Assembly (NCBI GenBank): GCA_902784025.1
Contig: CACZTF010000156.1
Coordinates: 1 to 5,356 of the forward strand
Direction of reading: 5' to 3'
DNA from: an uncultured Lachnospiraceae bacterium
Lineage (GTDB): Bacteria > Bacillota > Clostridia > Lachnospirales > Lachnospiraceae
Length of the DNA stretch: 5,356 bases
Positions 1 through 5,356 of this stretch are shown here, piece by piece. The notes under the pieces are model-generated. The model was not told where the DNA came from, did not search any database, and worked only from the letters and a program-made list of their open reading frames with translations. The position numbers were made by a program, and so were the translations under genes. Numbering within the stretch: the first letter of the stretch is position 1; each line of letters begins with the position of its first letter.

Positions 1-876
1 ATGTATCTGCTGTCCCTGATGTACGGTAGTTTTAAGGAATACGATCCAAACTGGAAAATGTCAATTATCGGGCTTTTTGATTTTATCTCTGACAATGTGA
101 TAAATGATGAGAGATTTGCGGATGTATTGGAGGAAAAGGATAAGGATAAGGTCAGGGAAAACCGCACAGACATGACGGATGCAGTTGACCAGCTAAAGGG
201 GGCAGAACACTCTATACTTCTGATCAACACCCGTCTGCCTTATGAATCGGAAGAAACCGAAAATCTTGTAAAAGAACTGCACAGACTTTGTGAAGAACGT
301 TTGACCGGTGATAATTACAAGATAGGAAACTCCGCTATGTATCATGAGATGCAGCAGTCATTTGACGGGGAAATGCTGTTCATAACGCTTCTTACTGTAG
401 GAACCATATTTGCCATCGTAGCATTCACCTTCAGAAATCTTCTTATACCACTGTTTCTGGTACTTATAGTTCTCTGCGGAGTGTTCATAACCGTTGCTGT
501 GAGCGGGCTCAGGGGCGTGAGCATAAATTATCTGGCTGAGATCATCGTGCAGTGTATACTGATGGGGGCAAGCATAGATTACGGCATACTCTTTACAAGT
601 TACTACAGGGATAAGCGGAAAAAAGAGGGGATACGGGAATCACTGAAAGCAGCCTATGAAGGATCTATCCATACGGTACTTACATCAGGACTTATAATGG
701 TGCTTGTTACAGGAATAATAGGCTTCACATCCACAGACCCGGCAGTAGGTCCCATTTGCCTGACTTTGTCCATAGGAACCGCCAGTGCCATACTGCTGAT
801 CCTGTTCATATACCCGGGAATGCTGTCGGCATTTGACCGGTGGACAGGGAAGCGGAAGAAAAAACGAAAGACATAA
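1..876 (+). CDS. MMPL/RND-family membrane transporter, C-terminal part (5'-truncated by window)
   Basis: The frame is open from the first base to a TAA at 874-876, giving 291 residues. The first codon is ATG, but no upstream sequence is visible and full MMPL proteins are about 700-1100 aa, so this is probably an internal Met. Residues 1-123 look like the end of an extracytoplasmic loop: hydrophilic, with a charged stretch at 40-60, ending in a GNSAMYHEM motif like the one that precedes the membrane block in clostridial MMPL proteins. Five hydrophobic segments follow at about 125-144, 147-169, 179-199, 222-243 and 251-277. The motif GASIDYGILFTSYYRD (189-204) carries the Asp-Tyr typical of the transmembrane relay region in the MMPL/RND superfamily. 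The protein ends in a strongly basic tail (KRKKKRK), as expected on the cytoplasmic side. The family moves lipids, peptides or drugs using the proton gradient; the substrate here cannot be told. The gene converges on the protease gene and ends at the shared terminator. Confidence 0.88.
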   Translation: MYLLSLMYGSFKEYDPNWKMSIIGLFDFISDNVINDERFADVLEEKDKDKVRENRTDMTDAVDQLKGAEHSILLINTRLPYESEETENLVKELHRLCEERLTGDNYKIGNSAMYHEMQQSFDGEMLFITLLTVGTIFAIVAFTFRNLLIPLFLVLIVLCGVFITVAVSGLRGVSINYLAEIIVQCILMGASIDYGILFTSYYRDKRKKEGIRESLKAAYEGSIHTVLTSGLIMVLVTGIIGFTSTDPAVGPICLTLSIGTASAILLILFIYPGMLSAFDRWTGKRKKKRKT

Positions 877-912
877 AAAAAAGTGTCAGGAGCAATGTCC
901 TGACACTTTTTT
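877..912. terminator. Bidirectional intrinsic terminator between convergent genes
   Basis: The arms 877-891 and 898-912 are perfect reverse complements (15 bp) around a 6-nt loop, GCAATG. The outer six pairs are A-T, so either transcript ends in a U-tract after a GTGTCAGGA/TCCTGACAC stem. The hairpin starts directly after the transporter stop codon (874-876) and lies 12 bp past the protease stop codon on the minus strand. It should therefore serve both genes and limit read-through into antisense RNA. Confidence 0.95.
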
Positions 913-924
913 AGATCTGCTTTA

Positions 925-3900
925 TTATTTCAGCCAGCCTTTGCTGTCTGCAGTATAATTTTTTCCTGCTGTGGTAATATGTTTGTTAACAGCAAGCCAT
1001 CCCTTGTCACTGAAATAGCTCAGATGTCTTGTTGTACTTTCGCCAAATGAATTATTTGTTCCTTTGCCCATTTGCTGGAGACCTGTGCGCATCCAACCGT
1101 CTCCGCCAAAGTAACTAAAGTGTTTCTGTGTGTTGCCGTCCGGTTCTGAGGTTCCCTTGCCAAACTGAACCCAGCCTGTACGGAGCCAGCCGTTAATACC
1201 AAAGTAACTCCAGTGTTTTGCCTTTTTTCCATCAGGATTTGAAGTGCCTTTTCCAAGCTGGTTCCAACCGGTACGCAGCCACCCGTTAGTACCAAAATAA
1301 CTCCAGTGTGTTTTAGTATTTTCATCAAATGTATTTGCGCTGCCTTTACCCATTTTTTGCCAATCTGTACGCAGCCAGCCGTTTGCACCGAAATAGGAGT
1401 AGTGAGGAGTCTTTTCGCCATCTGCGTGGGTAAAGAATCTCCATCCTGTAGTCAGAAACCCGTCTTTTTCAAAATAGCTCCAGTGAGCTGTGGTCTCACC
1501 TTCGGCCTTTCCCATATAATGCCATCCGGTATAGTATTTGCCGTCGTTTCCGTAGTAACGATATCTGCCGTTTTCTTTGCGCCATCCCTTTTTGGAGGCG
1601 GTTGCGATATCACTGTAGTCGCCTTCGTAAGAGGCTTCTATGCCTCCTTTTTGTTCTTCCTCAGGAATATCTATAAATCCGCAGGCTTTAAACTCATATT
1701 CCTTTCCGTCCACAAGGTTATTTATCGTAAGTACAGGGGTGTAAGGGACAAATGTTTCTACGGTCCACTCTTCGGTTCCTTTCTCGCGGTAAGCTACTTT
1801 ATATCCGCTGATCCCCCAGTCTGATTCGTCCTTAACGGTAATAACAGCTGAAGGACCGTCAGATGTAACATTTGTTATTTCTGTTTTTGCGGGTTTGATA
1901 ACGAAATCCATATACATAGGCTTTCGGGGATCCGGTTCATCCGGATCTTCTATGGGATTTACAATGACGGTTCCTATTCCGCACTTAAGATTTTCCTTAT
2001 ATGAAAGGGTGTACTGCTTTCCTTCCTCGAAAACAGTTTTCATGTCTTCGCCGATGACCTCAACTCCCGGTCTTATCTGTTCACCGGTATATGTGGAAAT
2101 GAATGAATCATCCAGCAGGCTTACAGATCCTATCTGCATATTACCCACATATATAGCTATGATCCTTGTTCCGACATTTTTTACATTTGCGATAAGGTAA
2201 GTGCTTCCTACCTTCTTGCCCTTCAGATCAACACTTGATCTGTCAGCTGAGACAGTAATATCTACGATAGATTCCCCGCCTTCGGCAAGGCTCCATTCTA
2301 TATCCTCGGTTTGTATCTGATACCCTTTATCTCCTGTAAAAGTAAGGCTATAGCTGTCTACATCATAGCCATCAGCAAGTACCATCTTACCCCAGGGATT
2401 TCCACCGTCGACACGCATGTTTATATCATGCTCCATTATCGTGTTATAGCCTTTTATGGGGAAATTATCAAATACATAGTTGTTAGCTATAACTTCGTCC
2501 TCTGGCACCAGGGCATACTGAACATCCTTTTCTGCATAGTCATACCATGCACCGTCTATGTAAAGCATTGACTCCTGCCCGTTTATAACGGCTTTTTCAT
2601 AGCTTTTTGCATAAGTACTGTTGCCGTAGCCAATAGATAAAGGTACGGCGTAAGAGCCGTCCTCCTGCTCTTGTGTGATGACGATGCAGTAAGGCTGTTT
2701 TTTCTGGATAAGCACGGGATTGTCAAGATTTACCTTATGAAACCCGCCGTACCTGTGAGTTGTTTCATTTCTTCCTACTAATAAGCCGTCATCCGGCGTT
2801 TCGGCATTATCAGCTAAAAGGTAGATCTCACAAGTAACCTTGGTGTTTGGGTTACGGGTTTCGTAAGAAACAGCGTGAAGCTCTTCGCAGCCATCCGGAT
2901 AAAAAATATTAGCTGCTTTAACCTCGGTTTTCAGCACTGATGTGTCGGGTTCTGCAACGGGCATCAGATCGTGCTCATCGAGATAATAGCTTTCCGTTCC
3001 TTTGTTTGTATCGAATACAAATGTTTCCGGAGAAAAAATGGTTTTATCATAATAAGAGAGCCAGAAATAACCGGATCCTACCATAACCGGATCTTCATTA
3101 TCATCCGTTACCACATTTCCGTCTTCATCAGTTTTCGGAACTTGTATGCCCCATTTACCATCTCCTTTGTTGGGGAATTCCTCTTCTCCTGAACCCCAGC
3201 TGTTCTTAACAAGGAAGGCGCCGTTTGCCGGAGGCTGATGTTCACTGTTGAAGTTTTCCTTCGGATAATCATCATCCCATCCGATGATAGTTACGGCGTG
3301 ATTAGGTTGAACCTGCTCATAGGTATAATGGGCCCAGTTTTTAGTCTGAATGTACTTGGCGTCTCCGGTTTTTTCGTTGGGATCTGAATGGTCTGCACGG
3401 AAACCGATCTCTACACCTCTTATGTTCATTAGTTCTTCTTTTATGGCAGCAACGCCGGCCTCATTAAAATAATAATTGCCACTTTCATCAATGCCAGCGG
3501 GGGAAGGAAGAAGGGTTGATTCGCTGAGTACGTAATCCTGCTGAAAACGCTCGTTTTCCGTAAGATACCAGTCATCCTCTTCGCTGTATGAAAAATCTTC
3601 ATATACTCCGTCGACTATCCTTTGAACGGTAGATCCGTTCTTACCTTTGTATACAAATATGTCATCCCGGCTTTCATCTACAGGACCTATGCCCTGGGCA
3701 AATATGGATGCTGCAAGGTAAGGTACACCGCCTGTATAATAAGACGCTGAAGATTCGGGATAGTTCAGATAAGTACCCTCACCATTTTGTCTGCTGTTTT
3801 CATCTTCAAGATATTTGTTTGAAAAATATGCAAGCTGTTTCTCGGACAGATTAAGAGTCTTATAAGCCTCCGGGTCATCTGCCATAAGGGAACCGAGAAT

Positions 3901-4254
3901 ACTTATCTCTGCAGCTGCAGCTGCAGCAAAGCCCCAGCATGTCTGGTAGGGATTCTGAAGTTTTACAGGAGTGACATAACATTCGCCAACGCCGTCGCCG
4001 TTTGTATCCACATTTCTCAGATCAAATGATGAGGGGAAGTTATTTGCTTCGGAGATAAGCTCATTTTTTGACTCTTCTGAATTAAAGTCAACATTTTCTA
4101 AAGAAAACTCAGCATTAAGTTCATTGCCAAGCTCAAATTTCAGTTCAGTATCAGTTTCTGATTCATCTGCGTAGGCACTCATTCCAAGGCAGCCAAATGT
4201 AACGGCTGTGGTAACTGAACCTATCAGAATTTTCTTAAAAACATTTCTGATCAT
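925..4254 (-). CDS. Secreted papain-like (C1A) cysteine protease with lectin-like, Ig-like, Fn3 and wall-binding repeat domains
   Basis: Encodes 1109 aa. I chose the ATG at 4252-4254 rather than the GTG at 4264-4266, because the GTG lies inside the ribosome binding site and the ATG is correctly spaced from it. Residues 1-29 form a signal peptide (RNVFKK n-region, hydrophobic core, AYA|DE cleavage). Residues 30-72 are an acidic linker with 14 Asp/Glu in 43. The C1A domain spans about 73-403: oxyanion Gln100, nucleophile Cys106 in QTCWGF, His319 in NHAVTIIGW and Asn351 in KNSWG, closing with GYFWLSYYD. A lectin-like domain (about 411-586), as usual after this clostridial peptidase type, follows. 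Then come an Ig-like region (593-706), a second beta domain with a STYTGEQIRPGVEV motif (707-786), Fn3 (787-889) and aromatic Gly-Trp repeats (891-1109). No LPXTG motif is seen, so surface retention probably relies on the repeats. It likely acts outside the cell on proteins or peptides; the substrate is unknown. It is probably monocistronic, with its own promoter and terminator. Confidence 0.93.
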   Translation of the reverse strand: MIRNVFKKILIGSVTTAVTFGCLGMSAYADESETDTELKFELGNELNAEFSLENVDFNSEESKNELISEANNFPSSFDLRNVDTNGDGVGECYVTPVKLQNPYQTCWGFAAAAAAEISILGSLMADDPEAYKTLNLSEKQLAYFSNKYLEDENSRQNGEGTYLNYPESSASYYTGGVPYLAASIFAQGIGPVDESRDDIFVYKGKNGSTVQRIVDGVYEDFSYSEEDDWYLTENERFQQDYVLSESTLLPSPAGIDESGNYYFNEAGVAAIKEELMNIRGVEIGFRADHSDPNEKTGDAKYIQTKNWAHYTYEQVQPNHAVTIIGWDDDYPKENFNSEHQPPANGAFLVKNSWGSGEEEFPNKGDGKWGIQVPKTDEDGNVVTDDNEDPVMVGSGYFWLSYYDKTIFSPETFVFDTNKGTESYYLDEHDLMPVAEPDTSVLKTEVKAANIFYPDGCEELHAVSYETRNPNTKVTCEIYLLADNAETPDDGLLVGRNETTHRYGGFHKVNLDNPVLIQKKQPYCIVITQEQEDGSYAVPLSIGYGNSTYAKSYEKAVINGQESMLYIDGAWYDYAEKDVQYALVPEDEVIANNYVFDNFPIKGYNTIMEHDINMRVDGGNPWGKMVLADGYDVDSYSLTFTGDKGYQIQTEDIEWSLAEGGESIVDITVSADRSSVDLKGKKVGSTYLIANVKNVGTRIIAIYVGNMQIGSVSLLDDSFISTYTGEQIRPGVEVIGEDMKTVFEEGKQYTLSYKENLKCGIGTVIVNPIEDPDEPDPRKPMYMDFVIKPAKTEITNVTSDGPSAVITVKDESDWGISGYKVAYREKGTEEWTVETFVPYTPVLTINNLVDGKEYEFKACGFIDIPEEEQKGGIEASYEGDYSDIATASKKGWRKENGRYRYYGNDGKYYTGWHYMGKAEGETTAHWSYFEKDGFLTTGWRFFTHADGEKTPHYSYFGANGWLRTDWQKMGKGSANTFDENTKTHWSYFGTNGWLRTGWNQLGKGTSNPDGKKAKHWSYFGINGWLRTGWVQFGKGTSEPDGNTQKHFSYFGGDGWMRTGLQQMGKGTNNSFGESTTRHLSYFSDKGWLAVNKHITTAGKNYTADSKGWLK
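928..1584 (-). repeat. C-terminal cell-wall/glucan-binding-type repeats of the protease (about eight units)
   Basis: Protein repeats, in order on the minus strand: 1525-1584 (20 aa), 1444-1524 (27), 1363-1443 (27), 1267-1362 (32), 1174-1266 (31), 1081-1173 (31), 985-1080 (32), and a short end unit 928-984 (19). The core of a full unit is H[WYFL]SYFxxxGWLRTGW followed by xQxGKG and a polar loop such as TSNPDG. They resemble the choline-binding/glucan-binding YG repeat superfamily, which binds polysaccharides or wall teichoic acid choline. The ligand here is not known. Units 4-6 are the most alike and carry the near-invariant NGWLRTGW core; the last two units are degenerate, as is common at the end of such arrays. 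Confidence 0.85.
3910..3927 (-). repeat. Perfect (GCTGCA)x3 hexanucleotide repeat encoding Ala6 after the active-site Cys
   Basis: On the minus strand the hexamer GCTGCA occurs three times in perfect tandem and encodes Ala110-Ala115, immediately after the catalytic CWGF (106-109). Each unit adds two alanines, so gain or loss of a unit would keep the frame. The repeat lies in what should be the central helix of the papain fold, whose N-terminus carries the nucleophile. Confidence 0.9.
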
Positions 4255-4257
4255 GGG

Positions 4258-4270
4258 GATCACCACCTTT
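4258..4270 (-). promoter_or_regulatory. Strong ribosome binding site of the protease gene
   Basis: The minus strand reads AAAGGTGGTGATC, which matches the ideal 16S anti-SD complement AAAGGAGGTGATC at 12 of 13 bases. The core AGGTGG ends 8 nt before the ATG at 4252-4254. This placement decides the start: the in-frame GTG at 4264-4266 is part of the site itself. Confidence 0.88.
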
Positions 4271-4308
4271 TTACTGTACGGATCGATTATTTAAATATTT
4301 ATTAAGAT

Positions 4309-4337
4309 ATTATACTAAAACATAATACAAAAGTCAC
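4309..4337 (-). promoter_or_regulatory. Predicted sigma-A promoter of the protease gene
   Basis: Read on the minus strand, a -35 GTGACT (4332-4337; 4 of 6 to TTGACA) and a perfect -10 TATAAT (4309-4314) are separated by 17 bp. Transcription would begin near 4302, giving a 5' leader of about 48 nt before the ATG at 4254. The surrounding DNA is AT-rich. No operator is evident, although the intergenic region could hold one. Confidence 0.72.
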
Positions 4338-4411
4338 GCAGAAAGAGTTGTCAGCGGTCCTTATCAATAATACTTTTTATGTTATCTCACACCTGATAAA
4401 GATACGAAGAT

Positions 4412-4441
4412 TTGACTTACAGTATAAAAAGATGATATATT
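4412..4441 (+). promoter_or_regulatory. Predicted sigma-A promoter of the riboswitch-dapA transcript
   Basis: A -35 TTGACT (4412-4417; 5 of 6) and a -10 TATATT (4436-4441; 5 of 6) are spaced by 18 bp. TG at 4433-4434 makes an extended -10. Initiation is expected around 4448, a few nucleotides before the first aptamer helix at 4454, exactly where a riboswitch promoter should lie. The predicted start is about 146 bp from the divergent protease start. Confidence 0.8.
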
Positions 4442-4453
4442 CATAACATAAAA

Positions 4454-4615
4454 AAGTAGAGGTCGCACGATCGATCAGTAATCCTGACGATGTCCGTATA
4501 CAAGAGAATCAGGGTGAAAGGCGGTAGTGCCGAAGTACATTTCAGGTACGGCTGACATGTGCTGGGCGCAAGTTAAAAAGGCTTGTGACTGTCATCGGGT
4601 GATGGAGAGCTACTT
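4454..4615 (+). promoter_or_regulatory. Lysine riboswitch (L-box) aptamer
   Basis: Conserved L-box blocks occur in the right order: AGTAGAGGTCGCA at the 5' end, CAGTA, GGTGAAAGGCG, GTGCCGAAGTA, GTGCTGGGC, GTGACTGTCA and GGAGAGCTACT at the 3' end. They align by eye with the Bacillus subtilis lysC leader. Pairings that can be read directly: P1 AAGTAG (4454-4459) with CTACTT (4610-4615); P2 ATCCTGA (4481-4487) with TCAGGGT (4509-4515, one G-U); P3 GTACAT with ATGTGC; P4 CGCAAG with CTTGTG; P5 CATC (4593-4596) with GATG (4601-4604) around a GGGT loop. The aptamer of about 162 nt is within the usual size. Lysine binding should stabilise P1 and favour the terminator downstream, lowering dapA expression. 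Its place directly before dapA, a lysine-pathway gene, agrees fully. Confidence 0.96.
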
Positions 4616-4640
4616 GGATCGGTCATGTTCTTTATATATT

Positions 4641-4687
4641 ACCCACCGTTATGCCTTTACAGCATATTTATGGTGGGTTTTGTTTTT
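4641..4687 (+). terminator. Riboswitch-controlled intrinsic terminator upstream of dapA
   Basis: ACCCACC (4641-4647) pairs with GGTGGGT (4672-4678). An inner helix TATGC (4650-4654) with GCATA (4662-4666) closes a 7-nt loop, with a small asymmetric internal loop between the helices. The run TTTGTTTTT follows at 4679-4687. The hairpin lies 25 nt after P1 and 65 bp before the dapA start codon, so it is the expression platform of the lysine riboswitch. Confidence 0.92.
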
Positions 4688-4738
4688 CCCGGTTACTTTT
4701 TAAGATCATCACATATCTAATAACTGTTTTGATAAAAA

Positions 4739-4744
4739 AGGAGG
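4739..4744 (+). promoter_or_regulatory. dapA ribosome binding site
   Basis: A perfect AGGAGG, preceded by an A-run, ends 8 nt before the ATG at 4753-4755 and fixes the dapA start. It lies beyond the riboswitch terminator and does not overlap it, so control is expected at transcription termination and not by masking of the ribosome site. Confidence 0.92.
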
Positions 4745-4752
4745 ATCATATC

Positions 4753-5356
4753 ATGGCAATTTTTAAAGGTGCCGGTGTTGCTATAGTAACACCGATGAAA
4801 GAAAACGGAGATGTTGACTACGATACATATGGTGAGCTTATAGATTTTCAGATCGAAAATGGTACGGATGCCATCATTTCATGCGGGACAACGGGAGAAT
4901 CATCCACTTTATCACATGAAGAGCATTTGGAGGTCATTCGTTATGCAATAGAACACACTGCAAAACGTGTGTCGGTCATAGCAGGTACAGGATCTAACTC
5001 TACACAGGAAGCTATACATCTTTCGACAGAGGCTGACAGATTAGGTGCTGACGGTCTTCTCCTTGTGACTCCTTACTATAACAAAGCGTCACAGGATGGA
5101 CTTTACGAGCATTATAAAACTATAGCAAAAGCAGTAAGTGCACCGATCATTCTTTACAATGTTCCCAGCAGAACAGGATGTAATATTTTACCCGAAACTG
5201 CAGTAAGACTTGCAAAGGATATAGATAACATTGTTGCCATAAAAGCGGCTACGGGAAATCTTGCACAGGAGAGTCATCTTATGGCGATGGCAGAAGGATG
5301 TATAGACCTTTATTCCGGTGAAGACGGACTTATAGTGCCGCTGATGTCTGTCGGAG
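4753..5356 (+). CDS. dapA: 4-hydroxy-tetrahydrodipicolinate synthase DapA, N-terminal 201 residues (3'-truncated by window)
   Basis: Cytoplasmic enzyme that condenses pyruvate with L-aspartate-4-semialdehyde, the first committed step of the diaminopimelate/lysine branch. It feeds both peptidoglycan and lysine. The visible frame (201 codons plus one base, of about 290-300 expected) starts MAIFKGAGVAIVTPM and follows the family as a TIM barrel. Counterparts of E. coli residues: GTTGES at 45-50 (T46 for Thr44, T47 for Thr45), Tyr109 for Tyr107, Tyr135 and Arg140 in YNVPSRTG, and the Schiff-base Lys164 for Lys161. After this Lys the sequence is IKAATGN, where E. coli has IKEATGN. His55, His58, Asn82, Glu86 and Tyr108 match the E. 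coli lysine-inhibition site (His53, His56, Asn80, Glu84, Tyr106). The gene lies 65 bp after the riboswitch terminator and has a strong RBS. Downstream lysine genes such as dapB may follow outside the window. Confidence 0.97.
   Translation, partial: MAIFKGAGVAIVTPMKENGDVDYDTYGELIDFQIENGTDAIISCGTTGESSTLSHEEHLEVIRYAIEHTAKRVSVIAGTGSNSTQEAIHLSTEADRLGADGLLLVTPYYNKASQDGLYEHYKTIAKAVSAPIILYNVPSRTGCNILPETAVRLAKDIDNIVAIKAATGNLAQESHLMAMAEGCIDLYSGEDGLIVPLMSVG

Noticed and set aside
342..524. 60-codon minus-strand open frame inside the transporter gene
   Set aside because: Antisense to conserved membrane segments, with no RBS or recognisable product.
1020..1421. 133-codon minus-strand open frame overlapping the protease repeats
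   Set aside because: It is an alternative frame of the repetitive wall-binding region; its own periodicity comes from the repeats. It lacks an RBS, and the overlapped frame is clearly the coding one.
1306..1824. 172-codon plus-strand open frame antisense to the protease
   Set aside because: It lies wholly within the protease gene, has no plausible RBS, and its Phe/Cys/Ser-rich translation is typical of antisense reading.
1895..3192. Three further plus-strand open frames antisense to the protease (1895-2200, 2311-2571, 2971-3192)
   Set aside because: All are short, have no convincing RBS or family resemblance, and lie against conserved domains on the other strand.
4180..4200. Possible lipoprotein lipobox at Cys22 of the protease signal peptide
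   Set aside because: The residues before Cys22 (T-F-G) do not fit the usual lipobox, while AYA|DE at 27-31 is a good signal peptidase I site.
4348..4376. Possible second plus-strand promoter, TTGTCA with TACTTT at 17 bp
   Set aside because: The -10 matches the consensus at only three of six bases, and the much better promoter at 4412-4441 is placed correctly for the riboswitch.
4361..4399. Inverted repeat TTATCA...TGATAA between the divergent promoters
   Set aside because: Only 6 bp per arm with a 27-nt spacing in AT-rich DNA; expected by chance. It could be an operator, but nothing else supports that.
925..5356. Joint functional system of protease and dapA
   Set aside because: The genes are divergent with separate promoters and unrelated roles; adjacency alone does not support a shared function.

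Overview
The window looks like chromosomal DNA of a Gram-positive clostridial Firmicute, most likely a member of the Lachnospiraceae (Butyrivibrio/Roseburia-like). This is inferred from four things: strong AGGAGG-type ribosome binding sites, a lysine (L-box) riboswitch in front of dapA, a papain-type secreted protease with C-terminal cell-wall/glucan-binding-type repeats, and an MMPL transporter of clostridial type. No genus can be fixed from sequence reading alone.

Layout: (1) 1-876, plus strand: the 3' part of an MMPL/RND-type membrane transporter gene, probably cut by the window edge. (2) 877-912: a perfect 15-bp hairpin with an A-tract on one side and a T-tract on the other. It lies between two convergent genes and should terminate both. 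(3) 925-4254, minus strand: one large gene for a secreted, multidomain C1A (papain-like) cysteine protease of 1109 aa. Its order is signal peptide, acidic linker, protease with a complete Cys/His/Asn set, lectin-like domain, Ig-like domains, fibronectin III domain, then about eight wall-binding-type repeats. (4) 4255-4752: a divergent intergenic region. It holds the protease RBS and a good minus-strand promoter, a plus-strand extended -10 promoter, a lysine riboswitch aptamer, its intrinsic terminator and the dapA RBS. About 75 bp between the two promoters (4338-4411) contain nothing I can assign. (5) 4753-5356, plus strand: the first 201 codons of dapA (4-hydroxy-tetrahydrodipicolinate synthase), cut by the window end.

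The three genes do not form one system. The transporter and protease are convergent and share only a terminator. The protease and dapA are divergent and each has its own promoter. The best-supported regulatory story is at dapA: lysine would attenuate transcription through the riboswitch, and DapA also keeps the residues that bind inhibitory lysine in the E. coli enzyme, so both levels of feedback may operate. The most unusual protein is the protease, with its long insertion between catalytic Cys and His, a six-alanine run encoded by a perfect hexanucleotide repeat directly after the active-site motif, and lengthened wall-binding repeats. I found no mobile element, CRISPR array, tRNA or rRNA, and no convincing wholly new system.
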